DNA of 64,000 nt from Actinophytocola sp044466355 (GCF_044466355.1 NZ_JBITMQ010000021.1:1-64000); one strand, 5' to 3'; numbered from the stretch's first letter, positions 24,004-32,878 are shown. Notes: generated from the letters alone by a model not told the origin. Numbers and translations: made by a program.

Positions 24004-25740
24004 ATGAAGCGGCGTGAGAACGGGGCCGAGATGGCGGACGACAGGCGGCGCTCATCGGTCGGTGTGACGCTCGCCGGGTTGCGGCTCGACGAGCTGCTGA
24101 GCGAACTGCAGGACCGGCTGACCGAGATCGGCAAGACCCGTGACCGCCTCCAGGGGCTCCTGGACGCCGTCGTCGCCGTCGGCGCAGGTCTCGAGCTGGC
24201 GGGCACGCTGCAGCGGATCATCGAGACCGCGGTCGAGCTCGTGGACGCCCGATACGGCGCGCTGGGCGTGCTCGGTGACGAGGGCCTCTCGGAGTTCGTC
24301 TACGTCGGCATCGACCCGGAGACCCGGGCGGAGATGGGTCACCTGCCGGAGGGCAAGGGCCTGCTCGGGCACCTGATCGAGCACCCGGTCGCCATCCGGC
24401 TCCCCGATCTCGCTGAGCACCCCTCGTCGGTCGGTTTCCCGCCGAACCACCCGCCGATGCGCAGCTTCCTCGGCACCCCGGTCCGGGTGCGGGACGAGGT
24501 GTTCGGCAACCTGTACCTGACCGAGAAGAAGGGCGAGGCCGAGTTCAACGACGACGACGTCGTGGTGCTCGAGGCGCTCGCCGCCGCTGCCGGTGTCGCC
24601 GTGGAGAACGCACGCTTGTTCGAGCAGGCACGGCTCCGCGAGCGGTGGCAGCAGGCTTCCGGCGAGGTGAACGGCCTGTTGCTGGGCGGCGGCACGGCCG
24701 AGGAGGCGCTGCGCCTGATCACCGGACGCACCCGGGAGCTGTCCGGGTCGGACAGCGCGCTGATCCTGCTCGCCGACGAAACCGGCGACCACCTCACCGT
24801 CGCCGCGGGTGCCGGTGCTCGGGGCGAGGAGATCGTCGCCAGGCGCATACCGGCCACGAACCCGGCGATCGCCACGGTCATCGACGACCGGGTGCCCACG
24901 GTCTACGCGGACTTCGCGGAGGTTGTCGGCGCCGACACCGACATGTTCGGCGAGTTCGGCCCCGCCGACGCGGTGCCGTTCGTGTCTCCGGGCGGGGTCA
25001 CCGGCCTCCTGCTCGCGCTGCGCAACAAGGGCGGGCGGCAGTTCAGTGGTGAGCAGCTGCCGATGCTCGCCTCGTTCGCGGCGCAGGCCGCGCTCGCGCT
25101 CGAACTGGCCGACAAGCAGCGTCAGCAGCGGATGCTGGACTTGCTCGCCGACCGTGACCGGATCGCAGGCGACCTGCACGACCACGTCATCCAGCGGCTC
25201 TTCGCGGCGGGCATGACCTTGCAGGCCATCGTCGGCCGCATCAGCGACACCGAGGCCCGTAGCCGGGTCACCCGCGTGGTGGGCGAACTCGACGAGACGA
25301 TGCGCGAGATCCGGACCTCGATCTTCGACCTGCACACGGCGGGAGAGCAGAGCCCGACCAGTCTCCGCCGCACGATGCTGGACCTGGTCGCCGAGGCGAG
25401 CGCGAACACCGACATGTCACCTGCGGTGCGGATCTCCGGGGCCGTCGACACACTCGTCCCACCGCCGGTGGCCGAGCACGCGCTCGCCGTGCTGCACGAG
25501 GGGGTCAGCAACGCGGTTCGCCACGCGCACGCGTCCGACATCGTCGTGACCGTGGAGGCGGGGGAGGACCTGGTCGTCGCCGTCGACGACAACGGGGTGG
25601 GCATGCCGCCGGACGTCGCCCGCAGCGGACTGCTCAACCTGGAGCGGCGGGCCAGGGAGTGTGGTGGAGGTATCACGGTGGCCGGCAACCCCGGTGGTGG
25701 TACGCGGTTGGTGTGGCGGGTGCCGTTACCGCGCTCCTGA
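24004..25740 (+). CDS. devS: Heme GAF sensor histidine kinase DosS/DevS
   Basis: A 578-aa oxygen/redox sensor kinase. GAF-A spans about residues 45-200 and contains the proximal heme ligand His149 in NHPPMRSFLG. The distal Tyr171 lies in NLYLTEK, spaced exactly as in mycobacterial DosS. GAF-B spans about 215-370, and a HisKA_3 dimerisation segment carries the phospho-acceptor His392 in GDLHDHVIQRLFAAG. The HATPase domain has HEGVSNAVRHAHA, DNGVGMP and GGGTRLVW. The ATG at 24004 is used; ATG 24031 is an alternative. It lies 50 bp after the USP gene and converges on dosR, an unusual arrangement because mycobacterial devR-devS are co-directional. Function is inferred from this strong motif match. 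Confidence 0.9.
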   Translation: MKRRENGAEMADDRRRSSVGVTLAGLRLDELLSELQDRLTEIGKTRDRLQGLLDAVVAVGAGLELAGTLQRIIETAVELVDARYGALGVLGDEGLSEFVYVGIDPETRAEMGHLPEGKGLLGHLIEHPVAIRLPDLAEHPSSVGFPPNHPPMRSFLGTPVRVRDEVFGNLYLTEKKGEAEFNDDDVVVLEALAAAAGVAVENARLFEQARLRERWQQASGEVNGLLLGGGTAEEALRLITGRTRELSGSDSALILLADETGDHLTVAAGAGARGEEIVARRIPATNPAIATVIDDRVPTVYADFAEVVGADTDMFGEFGPADAVPFVSPGGVTGLLLALRNKGGRQFSGEQLPMLASFAAQAALALELADKQRQQRMLDLLADRDRIAGDLHDHVIQRLFAAGMTLQAIVGRISDTEARSRVTRVVGELDETMREIRTSIFDLHTAGEQSPTSLRRTMLDLVAEASANTDMSPAVRISGAVDTLVPPPVAEHALAVLHEGVSNAVRHAHASDIVVTVEAGEDLVVAVDDNGVGMPPDVARSGLLNLERRARECGGGITVAGNPGGGTRLVWRVPLPRS

Positions 25741-25747
25741 CCTGCGA

Positions 25748-26392
25748 CTACTCGGAGCGTTTCTTCTTGCGGAGTTCCGTCGCGAGCACCGCGGCCTGGG
25801 TACGTCGCTGCATGCCGAGCTTGTTGAGCACGTGCGAGACGTAGTTCTTGATCGTCTTCTCCGCGAGGAACAGCTTCTCACCGATCTGCCGGTTGGTCAG
25901 CCCCTCACCGATGAGGTCGAACACCGCCCGTTCCTGTTCGGTGAGCGCGTTGAGCGGGTCCTGTTCCTCACGTTCGCGGCGGATGCGGTTCATCAGCGCG
26001 GCAGTGGTCCTGGGGTCGAGCAGTGACCCGCCCGCGCCGACCGTGCGGATGGCGTCCAGCAGGTCGAGGCCAAGGACCTGCTTGAGCACGAAGCCCGACG
26101 CGCCGGCCATGATCGCGTCGAACAGGGCGTCGTCGTCGGCGTAGGACGTGAGCATCAGGCAGTTCAGCTCCGGCAGCTGGGACTTGAGGTCACGGCACAA
26201 CTCGATGCCGTTGCCGTCGGGCATCCGCACGTCCAGGACCGCGACGTCCGGCCTGACCTGCGGGACGCGGGCCAGCGCTTCGGCGACTCCGGACGCCTCA
26301 CCGACCACCTCCAGGTCGTCGGTGGTGCCGATGAGGTCCGCGATACCCCGCCGCACGATCTCGTGGTCGTCGACCAGCATGACCCTGACCAC
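25748..26392 (-). CDS. devR: Response regulator DosR/DevR
   Basis: A 214-aa NarL-family response regulator. The receiver domain has the acidic pair VDDHEIVRRG and the phosphorylated Asp54 in VAVLDVRMPDGNG. The C-terminal LuxR-type HTH reads LTEQERAVFDLIGEGLTNRQ and includes EKTIKNYVSHVLNKLGMQRRTQAA, the region that binds DNA in DosR. GTG 26392 is chosen because AGGAGG precedes it and the N-terminus VVRVMLVDDHE aligns with mycobacterial MVKVFLVDDHE; an ATG at 26422 would add ten residues. It converges on devS with 7 bp between stops. It should activate the GGGAC-N4-GTCCC promoters in this window. Confidence 0.93.
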   Translation of the reverse strand: MVRVMLVDDHEIVRRGIADLIGTTDDLEVVGEASGVAEALARVPQVRPDVAVLDVRMPDGNGIELCRDLKSQLPELNCLMLTSYADDDALFDAIMAGASGFVLKQVLGLDLLDAIRTVGAGGSLLDPRTTAALMNRIRREREEQDPLNALTEQERAVFDLIGEGLTNRQIGEKLFLAEKTIKNYVSHVLNKLGMQRRTQAAVLATELRKKKRSE

Positions 26393-26517
26393 CGCTGCCT
26401 CCTCGCTCCTCGTTCCGACCATGTCCACCGTAGTGGCCACTGGCCGCGTGGTGTTCGTCCAGCCGTGCGCGCGGGTGCCGGCCACCGTCCGTGGTGGTCG
26501 GCACCCCGATGTGATCG

Positions 26518-27111
26518 TCAACGCAGCCAGGGGTTTCTCGCCACGACGTCGAGCTTCGCCCAGGCCCTGCCAAGGCCCCACGTCGCTCCGGCGGCGGTGA
26601 TCGCCAACAAGATCATCACGAGCGCGTAGACGACGTGGTAGTCGACGATCGGATTCGTCGACATGGTCGGCGCACCGGCGTCGGTGAACCGGTCGAGCGG
26701 CCACTCCGCCGCCCACATCAGCAACATCATGAGCGTGCCGGCTGCGGCGGCGACACGCAGCCCGATGCCCAGCAGCAGCGCGACGGCGATGCCGGCCAGG
26801 CCGAGCATGAACAACCAGTCCACCCAGGCGGCGCCCGCCCAGCCGCGGAACATGGCCGCGAACGGGCCGTGATCGATGTGGCCGAGGAAACCCTGCGTGG
26901 GTGAGCCACCGTTGATCCAGGCATTGTCACCCGCGGTGGCGTAGCCCCAACCGAACGTCTTGTCCAGGAACGCCCACGCAAACACCAGCCCGGTGACGAT
27001 CCGCACCACGGCGGCGAACCGGCCCGCCGCACGTGCTTCGACCGTCTCGGCCGCCACTGCACCGGCGCGCCGCGCCGCGACCCTCTCGTGCGGACGGTTC
27101 TTGATGGTCAT
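26518..27111 (-). CDS. DoxX-like four-helix membrane protein
   Basis: A 197-aa integral membrane protein with about four transmembrane helices (VVRIVTGLVFAWAFLDKTFG; WLFMLGLAGIAVALLLGIG; AGTLMMLLMWAAEWP; VYALVMILLAITAAGATWGL). The helix pattern and the early DKTFGWGY motif resemble DoxX/quinol-oxidase-associated families. Activity is unknown. ATG 27111 follows GGAGGAGGC. A perfect DosR-like box at 27252 lies 141 bp upstream, shared with the divergent nitroreductase gene. Confidence 0.7.
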   Translation of the reverse strand: MTIKNRPHERVAARRAGAVAAETVEARAAGRFAAVVRIVTGLVFAWAFLDKTFGWGYATAGDNAWINGGSPTQGFLGHIDHGPFAAMFRGWAGAAWVDWLFMLGLAGIAVALLLGIGLRVAAAAGTLMMLLMWAAEWPLDRFTDAGAPTMSTNPIVDYHVVYALVMILLAITAAGATWGLGRAWAKLDVVARNPWLR

Positions 27112-27251
27112 CGTTGCCTCCTCCACCGGCGGTTCCGACCTGAGTGTCGAGCGGTGGCAGGCGTTCATCCGGAGTCGAAGGTCCCGGATGGCGAAACGTT
27201 GGTCCCTGATCCATCCGGCGCACCGCGAACCGGCACCACGACAGGCCGAAC

Positions 27252-27265
27252 GGGACGAAAGTCCC
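27252..27265. promoter_or_regulatory. DosR-like box, GGGACGAAAGTCCC (perfect halves)
   Basis: The site lies between the divergent DoxX-like gene (start 27111) and the nitroreductase/USP pair (start 27376). A TCGCGATCCTCGA element begins 57 bp to its right, matching the promoter at 32746 in sequence and spacing. Confidence 0.75.
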
Positions 27266-27375
27266 TGCCTGTGAAGGAAACTCGCCGCTGGCCGCGGCCC
27301 CGGTTGCGTCGCGATCCTCGACATGTCACCGGCAGCCATGCCGCGGACAGAGCCAGCTATTGAGGAGGTTCGGGC

Positions 27376-28314
27376 GTGACCGGGTGGACCACAGGCGAGA
27401 AGAACATGCTTGCCGTTGCCGCGGCCACCGCGCCGTCGGTGCACAACACCCGGCCGTGGACGCTCGAACTCGGCGGTGAACGGCGGGTCGCCGAGATCTA
27501 CGAGCTGCTCGACCGTGCGTTGCCACGGCACGACCCGCTCGGGCGGGATCGGTTGATCTCCTGCGGTGCCGCGCTCGAACACGTGCGCGTGGCCGCCCGC
27601 GTGCTCGGCTACACGACGACGACGGATCTGTTCCCGGACGCGACCCAGCCCGGTCTCGTCGGCCGGCTCACCGCGACCGGAAGAGCAGAACCGTCCGACA
27701 TCGACCTTGCCACGCACGATGCGATGGCGCGCAGGCGCAGCCACCGCGGTCCGTTTTGGCACACCCGGCCGAGCAGGGACCTCACAGCGCGGATTCTCGC
27801 CGCGAACCAGACCGACGGTGTCGAGCTGCGCATCGTGTCCGATGTGGATGCCGAAGCCCTTGCGAACGTGCTTGGGCACAGCGCTCAGGTGCTGCGGCAC
27901 GACCGTGCCTACCAGCGCGAGCTGAACGCCTGGACGTCGTCGGTGCGTGACCCGTTGCCCGGCGACGGGGTTTCGGCCGCGACCCGCAGGACGGCGACTC
28001 TGCCGTGGGCCGGGCTGGTCCGTGCGACCACCGCCGTCCCGGACCTGCCGACCCTTGCCGAGCGGCTGCGTGCCGAACGTCTGGTGCTCGTCGAGACACC
28101 CGACGACGGCCCCGTCGACCACGTGCGTACCGGGATGGCCGTCGAATCGGCGTGGCTCGCTGCCGTCGCCGAGGGCCTGGCCGGGGCCGTGCTCACCCAG
28201 CCGTTCCAGGTCCGTGAGTCCCGCGCGGGACTGATCGAGGCGTTGCACCTCAACGGATTCCCCCAGATCTTGCTTCGGCTGGGCTTCCCCCAACCCCACC
28301 ACGAGGAGAGATGA
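27376..28314 (+). CDS. Acg-family nitroreductase-like flavoprotein
   Basis: A 312-aa member of the Acg/Rv2032-Rv3131 group, an atypical nitroreductase-fold family that is DosR-regulated in mycobacteria. Diagnostic motifs are APSVHNTRPWTL at the N-terminus, RDRLISCGAALEHVR, RRRSHRGPF, and ALHLNGFPQILLRLG at the C-terminus. Some family members bury FMN without external substrate access and may store the flavin. GTG 27376 follows GAGGAGG. It overlaps the downstream USP region closely (stop at 28314, USP start at 28317), so the two are co-expressed. Two paralogs lie at 47405 and 51153. Confidence 0.85.
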   Translation: MTGWTTGEKNMLAVAAATAPSVHNTRPWTLELGGERRVAEIYELLDRALPRHDPLGRDRLISCGAALEHVRVAARVLGYTTTTDLFPDATQPGLVGRLTATGRAEPSDIDLATHDAMARRRSHRGPFWHTRPSRDLTARILAANQTDGVELRIVSDVDAEALANVLGHSAQVLRHDRAYQRELNAWTSSVRDPLPGDGVSAATRRTATLPWAGLVRATTAVPDLPTLAERLRAERLVLVETPDDGPVDHVRTGMAVESAWLAAVAEGLAGAVLTQPFQVRESRAGLIEALHLNGFPQILLRLGFPQPHHEER

Positions 28315-28316
28315 CC

Positions 28317-29222
28317 ATGACGAACACCGACACGGGCGAGGCCGCGGTGGTGGCTGGCGTGGACGGATCGGAGTCCGCACTGCGTGCCGTGCGCTGGGCA
28401 GCCCACGAGGCGGTTCGGCGCGGTGCTCCGCTGCGGCTCGTGCACGTGTGTTATCTGGTGCCGGTCCGTCATCCCAGGCAGGTCGCGCCGCCGCCGGAGT
28501 ACCGGGACGCGCTTCTCGGCCAGGGGCGGCACTGGCTGATCGAGGCCGAGGAGGCGGCACGGCACGCGGAGCCCGGTCTGGTCGTCAGCACCGACCTGCG
28601 TGAGGGCGTCACCTCCGAGGTGCTCGTCCGCGAGTCCCGCACCGCGCGGCTCGTGGTGCTGGGTTCCCGAGGCCTCGGCGGGTTCGCCGCCATGCTGCTC
28701 GGCTCCGTGTCCGTCGCGCTCACCGCGCACGGCCACTGCCCGGTCGTGGTGGTGCGTTCCGTTCCCGACGGCGGGACCGCACCCGAGACCGGCCCGGTGC
28801 TTGTCGGTGTGGACGGGTCCGAGCTGAGCCAGGCCGCCGTCGCGTTCGCGTTCGAGGCCGCGGCCGCTCGCGGAGTGCCGCTGGTCGCGTTGCACACCTG
28901 GTTCGACGTGGACGTGTCCGGCGCGTGGGCGGTGTTTCCGGCCACGATCGACTGGGACTACCTGCAGAAGCAGGCCGAACAGGCGCTCACCGAGTCGATG
29001 GCGCCGTGGCGGGCCAAGTTCCCAGACGTCGAGGTCCGCGAGGTCGTCGAACGCGAACGGCCCGAACGCGCACTGCTGCGGCACGGTGCCGGGGCGTCGC
29101 TGATCGTCGTCGGCTCACGCGGCCGTGGCGCGTTCACCGGCCTGGGGCTGGGTTCGGTGAGCCAGGCCGTGCTGCACCACGCCGGATGCCCCGTCGTGGT
29201 GGCCAGGACCGAGAAGGGATGA
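28317..29222 (+). CDS. Universal stress protein, two UspA domains
   Basis: A 301-aa tandem USP with VVAGVDGSESALRAVRWAAH and VLVGVDGSELSQAA at the domain starts. ATP-loop patterns are GSRGLGGFAAMLLGSVSVAL and GSRGRGAFTGLGLGSVSQAV. ATG 28317 is preferred over 28311 because GAGGAG is better spaced and the paralog at 32879 begins with the same MTN. The gene is very similar to that paralog, indicating recent duplication. It ends 9 bp before a strong terminator hairpin. Confidence 0.9.
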   Translation: MTNTDTGEAAVVAGVDGSESALRAVRWAAHEAVRRGAPLRLVHVCYLVPVRHPRQVAPPPEYRDALLGQGRHWLIEAEEAARHAEPGLVVSTDLREGVTSEVLVRESRTARLVVLGSRGLGGFAAMLLGSVSVALTAHGHCPVVVVRSVPDGGTAPETGPVLVGVDGSELSQAAVAFAFEAAAARGVPLVALHTWFDVDVSGAWAVFPATIDWDYLQKQAEQALTESMAPWRAKFPDVEVREVVERERPERALLRHGAGASLIVVGSRGRGAFTGLGLGSVSQAVLHHAGCPVVVARTEKG

Positions 29223-29231
29223 CATCAACCA

Positions 29232-29269
29232 ACCCACGACCCCGGCTCACATGGGCCGGGGTCGTGGGT
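29232..29269 (+). terminator. Intrinsic terminator hairpin with 15-bp perfect stem
   Basis: ACCCACGACCCCGGC (29232-29246) pairs perfectly with GCCGGGGTCGTGGGT (29255-29269) across an 8-nt loop, just after the USP stop at 29222. Confidence 0.8.
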
Positions 29270-29405
29270 CGGTTCGCCGAGACAGAAGGAAGGCGAGGTG
29301 GATGGGACCATCGGCGCACCGGCGAGGACGTTGGGTGGTGTCGATGATCTCCGTTGTGAATCCATCCTCAATACCGACCAAGCGCTCCGGTTTCGGGAGG
29401 ACGTC

Positions 29406-29600
29406 ATGACGAACAGCCCGCACAGAGATTCAGCCCATCCGCGCGTGGACCACAGCTGGGTGTTGGGCGCGTGGGGAGTGCCGATGGCCGTCGCCGTCGT
29501 GATCACGGTCCTGACGGCTGGGTTCGGTGTGATCGCCGTTCTCGTGGCGCTCGTGATCGGTCTGGTGGCCACCGGTCTGCACTTCGCAGGGCCGCGGTGA
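29406..29600 (+). CDS. Small two-helix membrane protein
   Basis: A 64-aa protein with a polar start (MTNSPHRDSAHPRVDHSWV) and two hydrophobic segments (WGVPMAVAVVITVLTAGFG and IAVLVALVIGLVATGLHF). ATG 29406 has GGGAGG upstream. I do not recognise the family. It lies tail-to-tail with cydB. A weak DosR-like site (GGGACCATCGGCGC, 8 of 10 half-site bases) lies at 29304-29317. A role as a bd-oxidase accessory peptide is only a guess from position. Confidence 0.55.
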   Translation: MTNSPHRDSAHPRVDHSWVLGAWGVPMAVAVVITVLTAGFGVIAVLVALVIGLVATGLHFAGPR

Positions 29601-29605
29601 GTAGA

Positions 29606-30637
29606 TCACGACACCTGTCGTTGCTCGGCCATGAGGCCCTGTGAGGCCGGGATGTGTGCTCGGCTGACTCGCTTGCGGAACACCCAGTACGTCCATGCCT
29701 GGTACGCCAGCACGACCGGGGTGAAGAACACCGCCACCCAGGTCATGATCTCCAGCGTGTATGGCGTGGACGACGCGTTCGTGGTCGTCAGGCTGTTGGC
29801 CGCGTCGTTGCTCGCGGGCAGCACGTCCGGGTAGAGCGAGCCGAACAACGTCACCGTGGTCGCGACGATCGTGAGCGCGGTGCCCGCGAACGCCCAGCCC
29901 TCCCGGCGCACCCGCGCCATGAGCACCGCGGTGACCAGCGCACCCGCCGCCACCACGACGGACACCCAGGTCCAGTCGGCGCCGTAGGCGACCTGCGTGC
30001 GCAGCAGGAAGGCGGCGCCGACGACGACCGCGGCACCACCGAGCGGGACGGTGAGCGCCTTGGCGCGGGCACGCACCTCGCCCTCGGTCTTCAGCGCGAC
30101 GAACACCGCGCCGTGGAAGGCGAACACCGTCAGCGTGGTCAGGCCGCCGAGCAGGGCGTACGGGTTGAGGAGGGTGAAGAAGTCGCCGGTGAAGTGGTGG
30201 TCGGCGTCCAGGGGCACACCGCGGACGATGTTGCCGAACGCCACGCCCCACAGCAGGGCGGGCACCGCGGAACCCACGATGATCGCGACGTCCCAGCCCC
30301 GGCGCCACCGGTCGCTGTCGAACTTCCCACGGAATTCGAACGCGACACCGCGGACGATCAGCGCCACCAGGATCACGAGCAGCGCCAGGTAGAACCCGGA
30401 GAAGAGGTTCGCGTACCAGAGGGGGAACGCGGCGAACGTGGCGCCGCCCGCGACGAGCAGCCACACTTCGTTGCCGTCCCAGACCGGGCCGATCGTGTTG
30501 ATCAGCACGCGCCGGTCGGTGTTGTCGCGAGACAGCACGCGCAGCAGCATGCCGACGCCGAAGTCAAATCCTTCCAGCACGAAGTAGCCGGTCCACAGCA
30601 CGGCGATGAGCAGGAACCAGATGTCGGTGAGAGCCAT
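29606..30637 (-). CDS. cydB: Cytochrome bd oxidase subunit II
   Basis: A 343-aa integral membrane subunit of the bd-type quinol oxidase, which reduces O2 to water with high affinity. The N-terminus has LWTGYFVLEGFDFGVGMLLR and PVWDGNEVWLLVAGGATFAAFP, both strongly conserved in CydB. Eight to nine hydrophobic helices span the length. ATG 30637 has AGGAG upstream. It lies 13 bp after cydA and forms an operon with it. No cydCD assembly genes are in the window. Confidence 0.95.
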   Translation of the reverse strand: MALTDIWFLLIAVLWTGYFVLEGFDFGVGMLLRVLSRDNTDRRVLINTIGPVWDGNEVWLLVAGGATFAAFPLWYANLFSGFYLALLVILVALIVRGVAFEFRGKFDSDRWRRGWDVAIIVGSAVPALLWGVAFGNIVRGVPLDADHHFTGDFFTLLNPYALLGGLTTLTVFAFHGAVFVALKTEGEVRARAKALTVPLGGAAVVVGAAFLLRTQVAYGADWTWVSVVVAAGALVTAVLMARVRREGWAFAGTALTIVATTVTLFGSLYPDVLPASNDAANSLTTTNASSTPYTLEIMTWVAVFFTPVVLAYQAWTYWVFRKRVSRAHIPASQGLMAEQRQVS

Positions 30638-30650
30638 GGAGTTCTCCTGC

Positions 30651-32048
30651 TCAGTACGCGAACACGAGGCTCTGGTCCTCGGTGTCCGCCTTGGATACGT
30701 GGGGTTGGGGATCGGGCGGTCCCGCCTTGGCGTAGCGGTACATCAGCAGGCCGTCGACGGCCGCGAGCACGCCGTAGAGGACCGTGAACACGATCAGCGA
30801 GGTCAGCACCGTGCCCGAGGAGACGGTGGGGGAGACACCCTCCTGGGTCGTCATGATCCCGAACACCGCCCATGGCTGGCGGCCCATCTCGGTGAAGATC
30901 CAGCCCGCGCTGTTGGCGAGCGTCGGCAACGCGATCGCCGCGATGGCGGCCCGGTAGAACCAGCGCGAGCGCGGTGTCCTGGCGCCACGGAACGCCCACA
31001 GCCCGATCACCGACAGCAGCGCCATCAGCGCGCCGAACCCGATCATGAGACGGAACGTCCAGTAGGTGACCGGGATGTTGGGCCGGTAGTCGGCGGGGCC
31101 GTGCAGTCGTTCCTGCTGTGCCTGGATGTCGTTGATGCCCTCGACCACACCGTTCCAGTCCCCGGTCGCCATGAGCGACAGCACGTTCGGCACCCGCAGA
31201 CTCCACACCTCCTCGGACCCGTCGAGCGTGCCGATGGTGAACAACGAGAACGAGGCTGGCCCCGAGGTCTCCCACAGCGCTTCGGCGGCGGCCATCTTCA
31301 TCGGCTGCTGCTCGGTCATGAGCCGGGCCTGCAGGTCGCCGGAGGCGATCACACCAACGCTCGCGACGAGCACGGTGACGAGTGCCATCCGCATCGAGGG
31401 CCGGAACACGTCACCGGCTTTCCCGCGTTTCAGCTGCCATGCGCTGATCGCGACCACGAAGATGCCCGCGGTGACGAAGCACGCGGTGATGGTGTGCGCG
31501 AACGCGCCGATCGCGGTGGAGTTGGTGAGCACCGCACCGAAGTCGTTCAGCTCCGCGCGGCCGGTGGTCTCGTTGATCGTGTAGCCGACGGGGTGCTGCA
31601 TCCACGAGTTCGCCGCGAGGATGAAGTACGCGGACAACATGGTGCCGACGGCGGCGAGCCAGATCGTGGCCAGGTGCAGCTTCTTCGGCAGCCGGTCCCA
31701 CCCGAAGATCCACAGCCCGAGGAACGTGGACTCGAGGAAGAACGCCAGCAACCCCTCGATGGCGAGCGGTGCGCCGAAGATGTCCCCGACGAAGGCGCTG
31801 TAGTCGCTCCAGTTCATCCCGAACTGGAACTCCTGCACAATCCCGGTGACCACGCCCATGGCGAAGTTGATCAGGAACAGCTTGCCCCAGAACTTCGTCA
31901 TGCGCAGGTACCGCTCGTCACGGGTCCGCACCCACGCGGTCTGCATGCCGGCGACCAGGAACGACAGTCCGATGGTCAGTGGCACGAAGATGAAGTGGTA
32001 GACGGTCGTGATGCCGAACTGCCACCGTGCGAGATCCAACGCGTCCAT
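30651..32048 (-). CDS. cydA: Cytochrome bd oxidase subunit I
   Basis: A 465-aa heme-bearing subunit. His18 (TVYHFIFVP) matches the heme b595 ligand, and a second His lies in AFAHTITACFVTAG. The conserved EMGRQPW motif is present, and the quinol loop is of the short type. About nine helices are expected. ATG 32048 follows GGGAGAGCCC. A DosR-like site lies at 32141-32154, 93 bp upstream. In hypoxia this oxidase would scavenge residual O2 and maintain respiration. Co-localisation with dosRS genes is uncommon compared with mycobacteria, where cydAB sits elsewhere. Confidence 0.95.
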   Translation of the reverse strand: MDALDLARWQFGITTVYHFIFVPLTIGLSFLVAGMQTAWVRTRDERYLRMTKFWGKLFLINFAMGVVTGIVQEFQFGMNWSDYSAFVGDIFGAPLAIEGLLAFFLESTFLGLWIFGWDRLPKKLHLATIWLAAVGTMLSAYFILAANSWMQHPVGYTINETTGRAELNDFGAVLTNSTAIGAFAHTITACFVTAGIFVVAISAWQLKRGKAGDVFRPSMRMALVTVLVASVGVIASGDLQARLMTEQQPMKMAAAEALWETSGPASFSLFTIGTLDGSEEVWSLRVPNVLSLMATGDWNGVVEGINDIQAQQERLHGPADYRPNIPVTYWTFRLMIGFGALMALLSVIGLWAFRGARTPRSRWFYRAAIAAIALPTLANSAGWIFTEMGRQPWAVFGIMTTQEGVSPTVSSGTVLTSLIVFTVLYGVLAAVDGLLMYRYAKAGPPDPQPHVSKADTEDQSLVFAY

Positions 32049-32140
32049 CCGGGCTCTCCCAACACAGGTGTGATCGATGTCGGATCCCAGGGTGGCGCGT
32101 GCGATCTTGCGAGGTCAGAGCCGAACCGGCTTGTTCAGCA

Positions 32141-32154
32141 GGGACCTAGGACCT
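32141..32154 (-). promoter_or_regulatory. DosR-like box, degenerate (GGGACCTAGGACCT)
   Basis: Eight of ten half-site bases match GGGAC-N4-GTCCC. It lies in the short gap between the CoA-binding gene stop (32181) and cydA, and is the only candidate operator there. Confidence 0.45.
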
Positions 32155-32180
32155 GTGGCCGACAGGTCCAAGGGTGTGCT

Positions 32181-32657
32181 TCAGACCCGCTTCGGGCGGG
32201 CTCCCGACAGTCCGCACACCCAGCGCATGACGCGGTGTCCTGGATCCGAGGCAGGCGGATACATCAGCGGGCAGCCGCCGTCGATGACGGTGATGCCGTG
32301 GGCGCGGCCGTACTGTGTGGCGGCCGCGGAGACACTGCCGGGGCCGAAGGAACGGTGCAGCCACACCTGCCGGACGCCGAGCGCGACGCACTCCTTGACG
32401 GCGGCCTCGGCCAGTTCTGCCCTGGTGGCGACGACGACCGCGTCCACCCCGTCGGGGATCGCGGCGATGCTCGGGTAGCAGCGCTCTCCGGCGATCTCGG
32501 TAGCGTTGGGGTTGACCGCGAAGACCTCGTAGCCGCGCTCCTTGAGCCTCTGGTGGACGACGTTGGCGCCGTGCCCGGCGGGGTTCCTCGACACTCCGGT
32601 GACGGCGATGCGTTTGCACGCGAGGAAGTCGGCCGCCGCGTCCGCGATCTTCTGCAT
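32181..32657 (-). CDS. CoA-binding (Rossmann) domain protein, paralog
   Basis: A 158-aa near copy of the protein at 19233-19709. It starts MQKIADAAADFLACKRIAV and shares GVSRNPAGHGANVV, VFAVNPNATEIAG and IDGGCPLMYPPASDPGHRVM. ATG 32657 has GGATGCTCC-type spacing only, but it aligns exactly with its paralog. It is divergent from the USP gene at 32879. Duplication seems to have included the promoter, because the inverted CACTGTG repeat and the DosR-like half-box are kept. Confidence 0.83.
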   Translation of the reverse strand: MQKIADAAADFLACKRIAVTGVSRNPAGHGANVVHQRLKERGYEVFAVNPNATEIAGERCYPSIAAIPDGVDAVVVATRAELAEAAVKECVALGVRQVWLHRSFGPGSVSAAATQYGRAHGITVIDGGCPLMYPPASDPGHRVMRWVCGLSGARPKRV

Positions 32658-32693
32658 CGGATGCTCCTTTGTCCGTGCGTGTCTGCCGAGTCC

Positions 32694-32759
32694 CACTGTG
32701 TGCGTGGCCCAGCGGTGGCACAGCGGTCTGTCGGCACTGGCTGAAGGGACGAAAGGCCT
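32694..32759. promoter_or_regulatory. Promoter element pair: CACTGTG inverted repeat and DosR-like half-box
   Basis: CACTGTG (32694-32700) and GCACAGCG (32718-32725) repeat the layout seen at 19748-19779. GGGACGAAAGGCCT at 32746-32759 keeps a perfect left DosR half and a degenerate right half. TCGCGATCCTCGA follows at 32803-32815, the same 57-bp offset from the box as in the promoter at 27252. Confidence 0.55.
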
Positions 32760-32878
32760 GGCTGGTCAAGGAACCTCGTCGCTGTCCGCCCTCCGCGTCG
32801 TATCGCGATCCTCGATACGGATTCCCCCGGCCTTCCCAGTGGTCGGGGCCGATGTCAGCACCGCGAGGAGCGACGGCC

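Noticed and set aside
29304..29317. GGGACCATCGGCGC as a DosR box for the 64-aa membrane protein
   Set aside because: Only one half is intact; at this GC content an 8/10 match is not convincing without other evidence, so it is mentioned only in the gene entry.
30606..32744. A 712-codon plus-strand open frame
   Set aside because: It runs antisense through cydB-cydA and the CoA-binding gene, has Arg/Gly/His-rich low-complexity composition, and is a GC-bias shadow.
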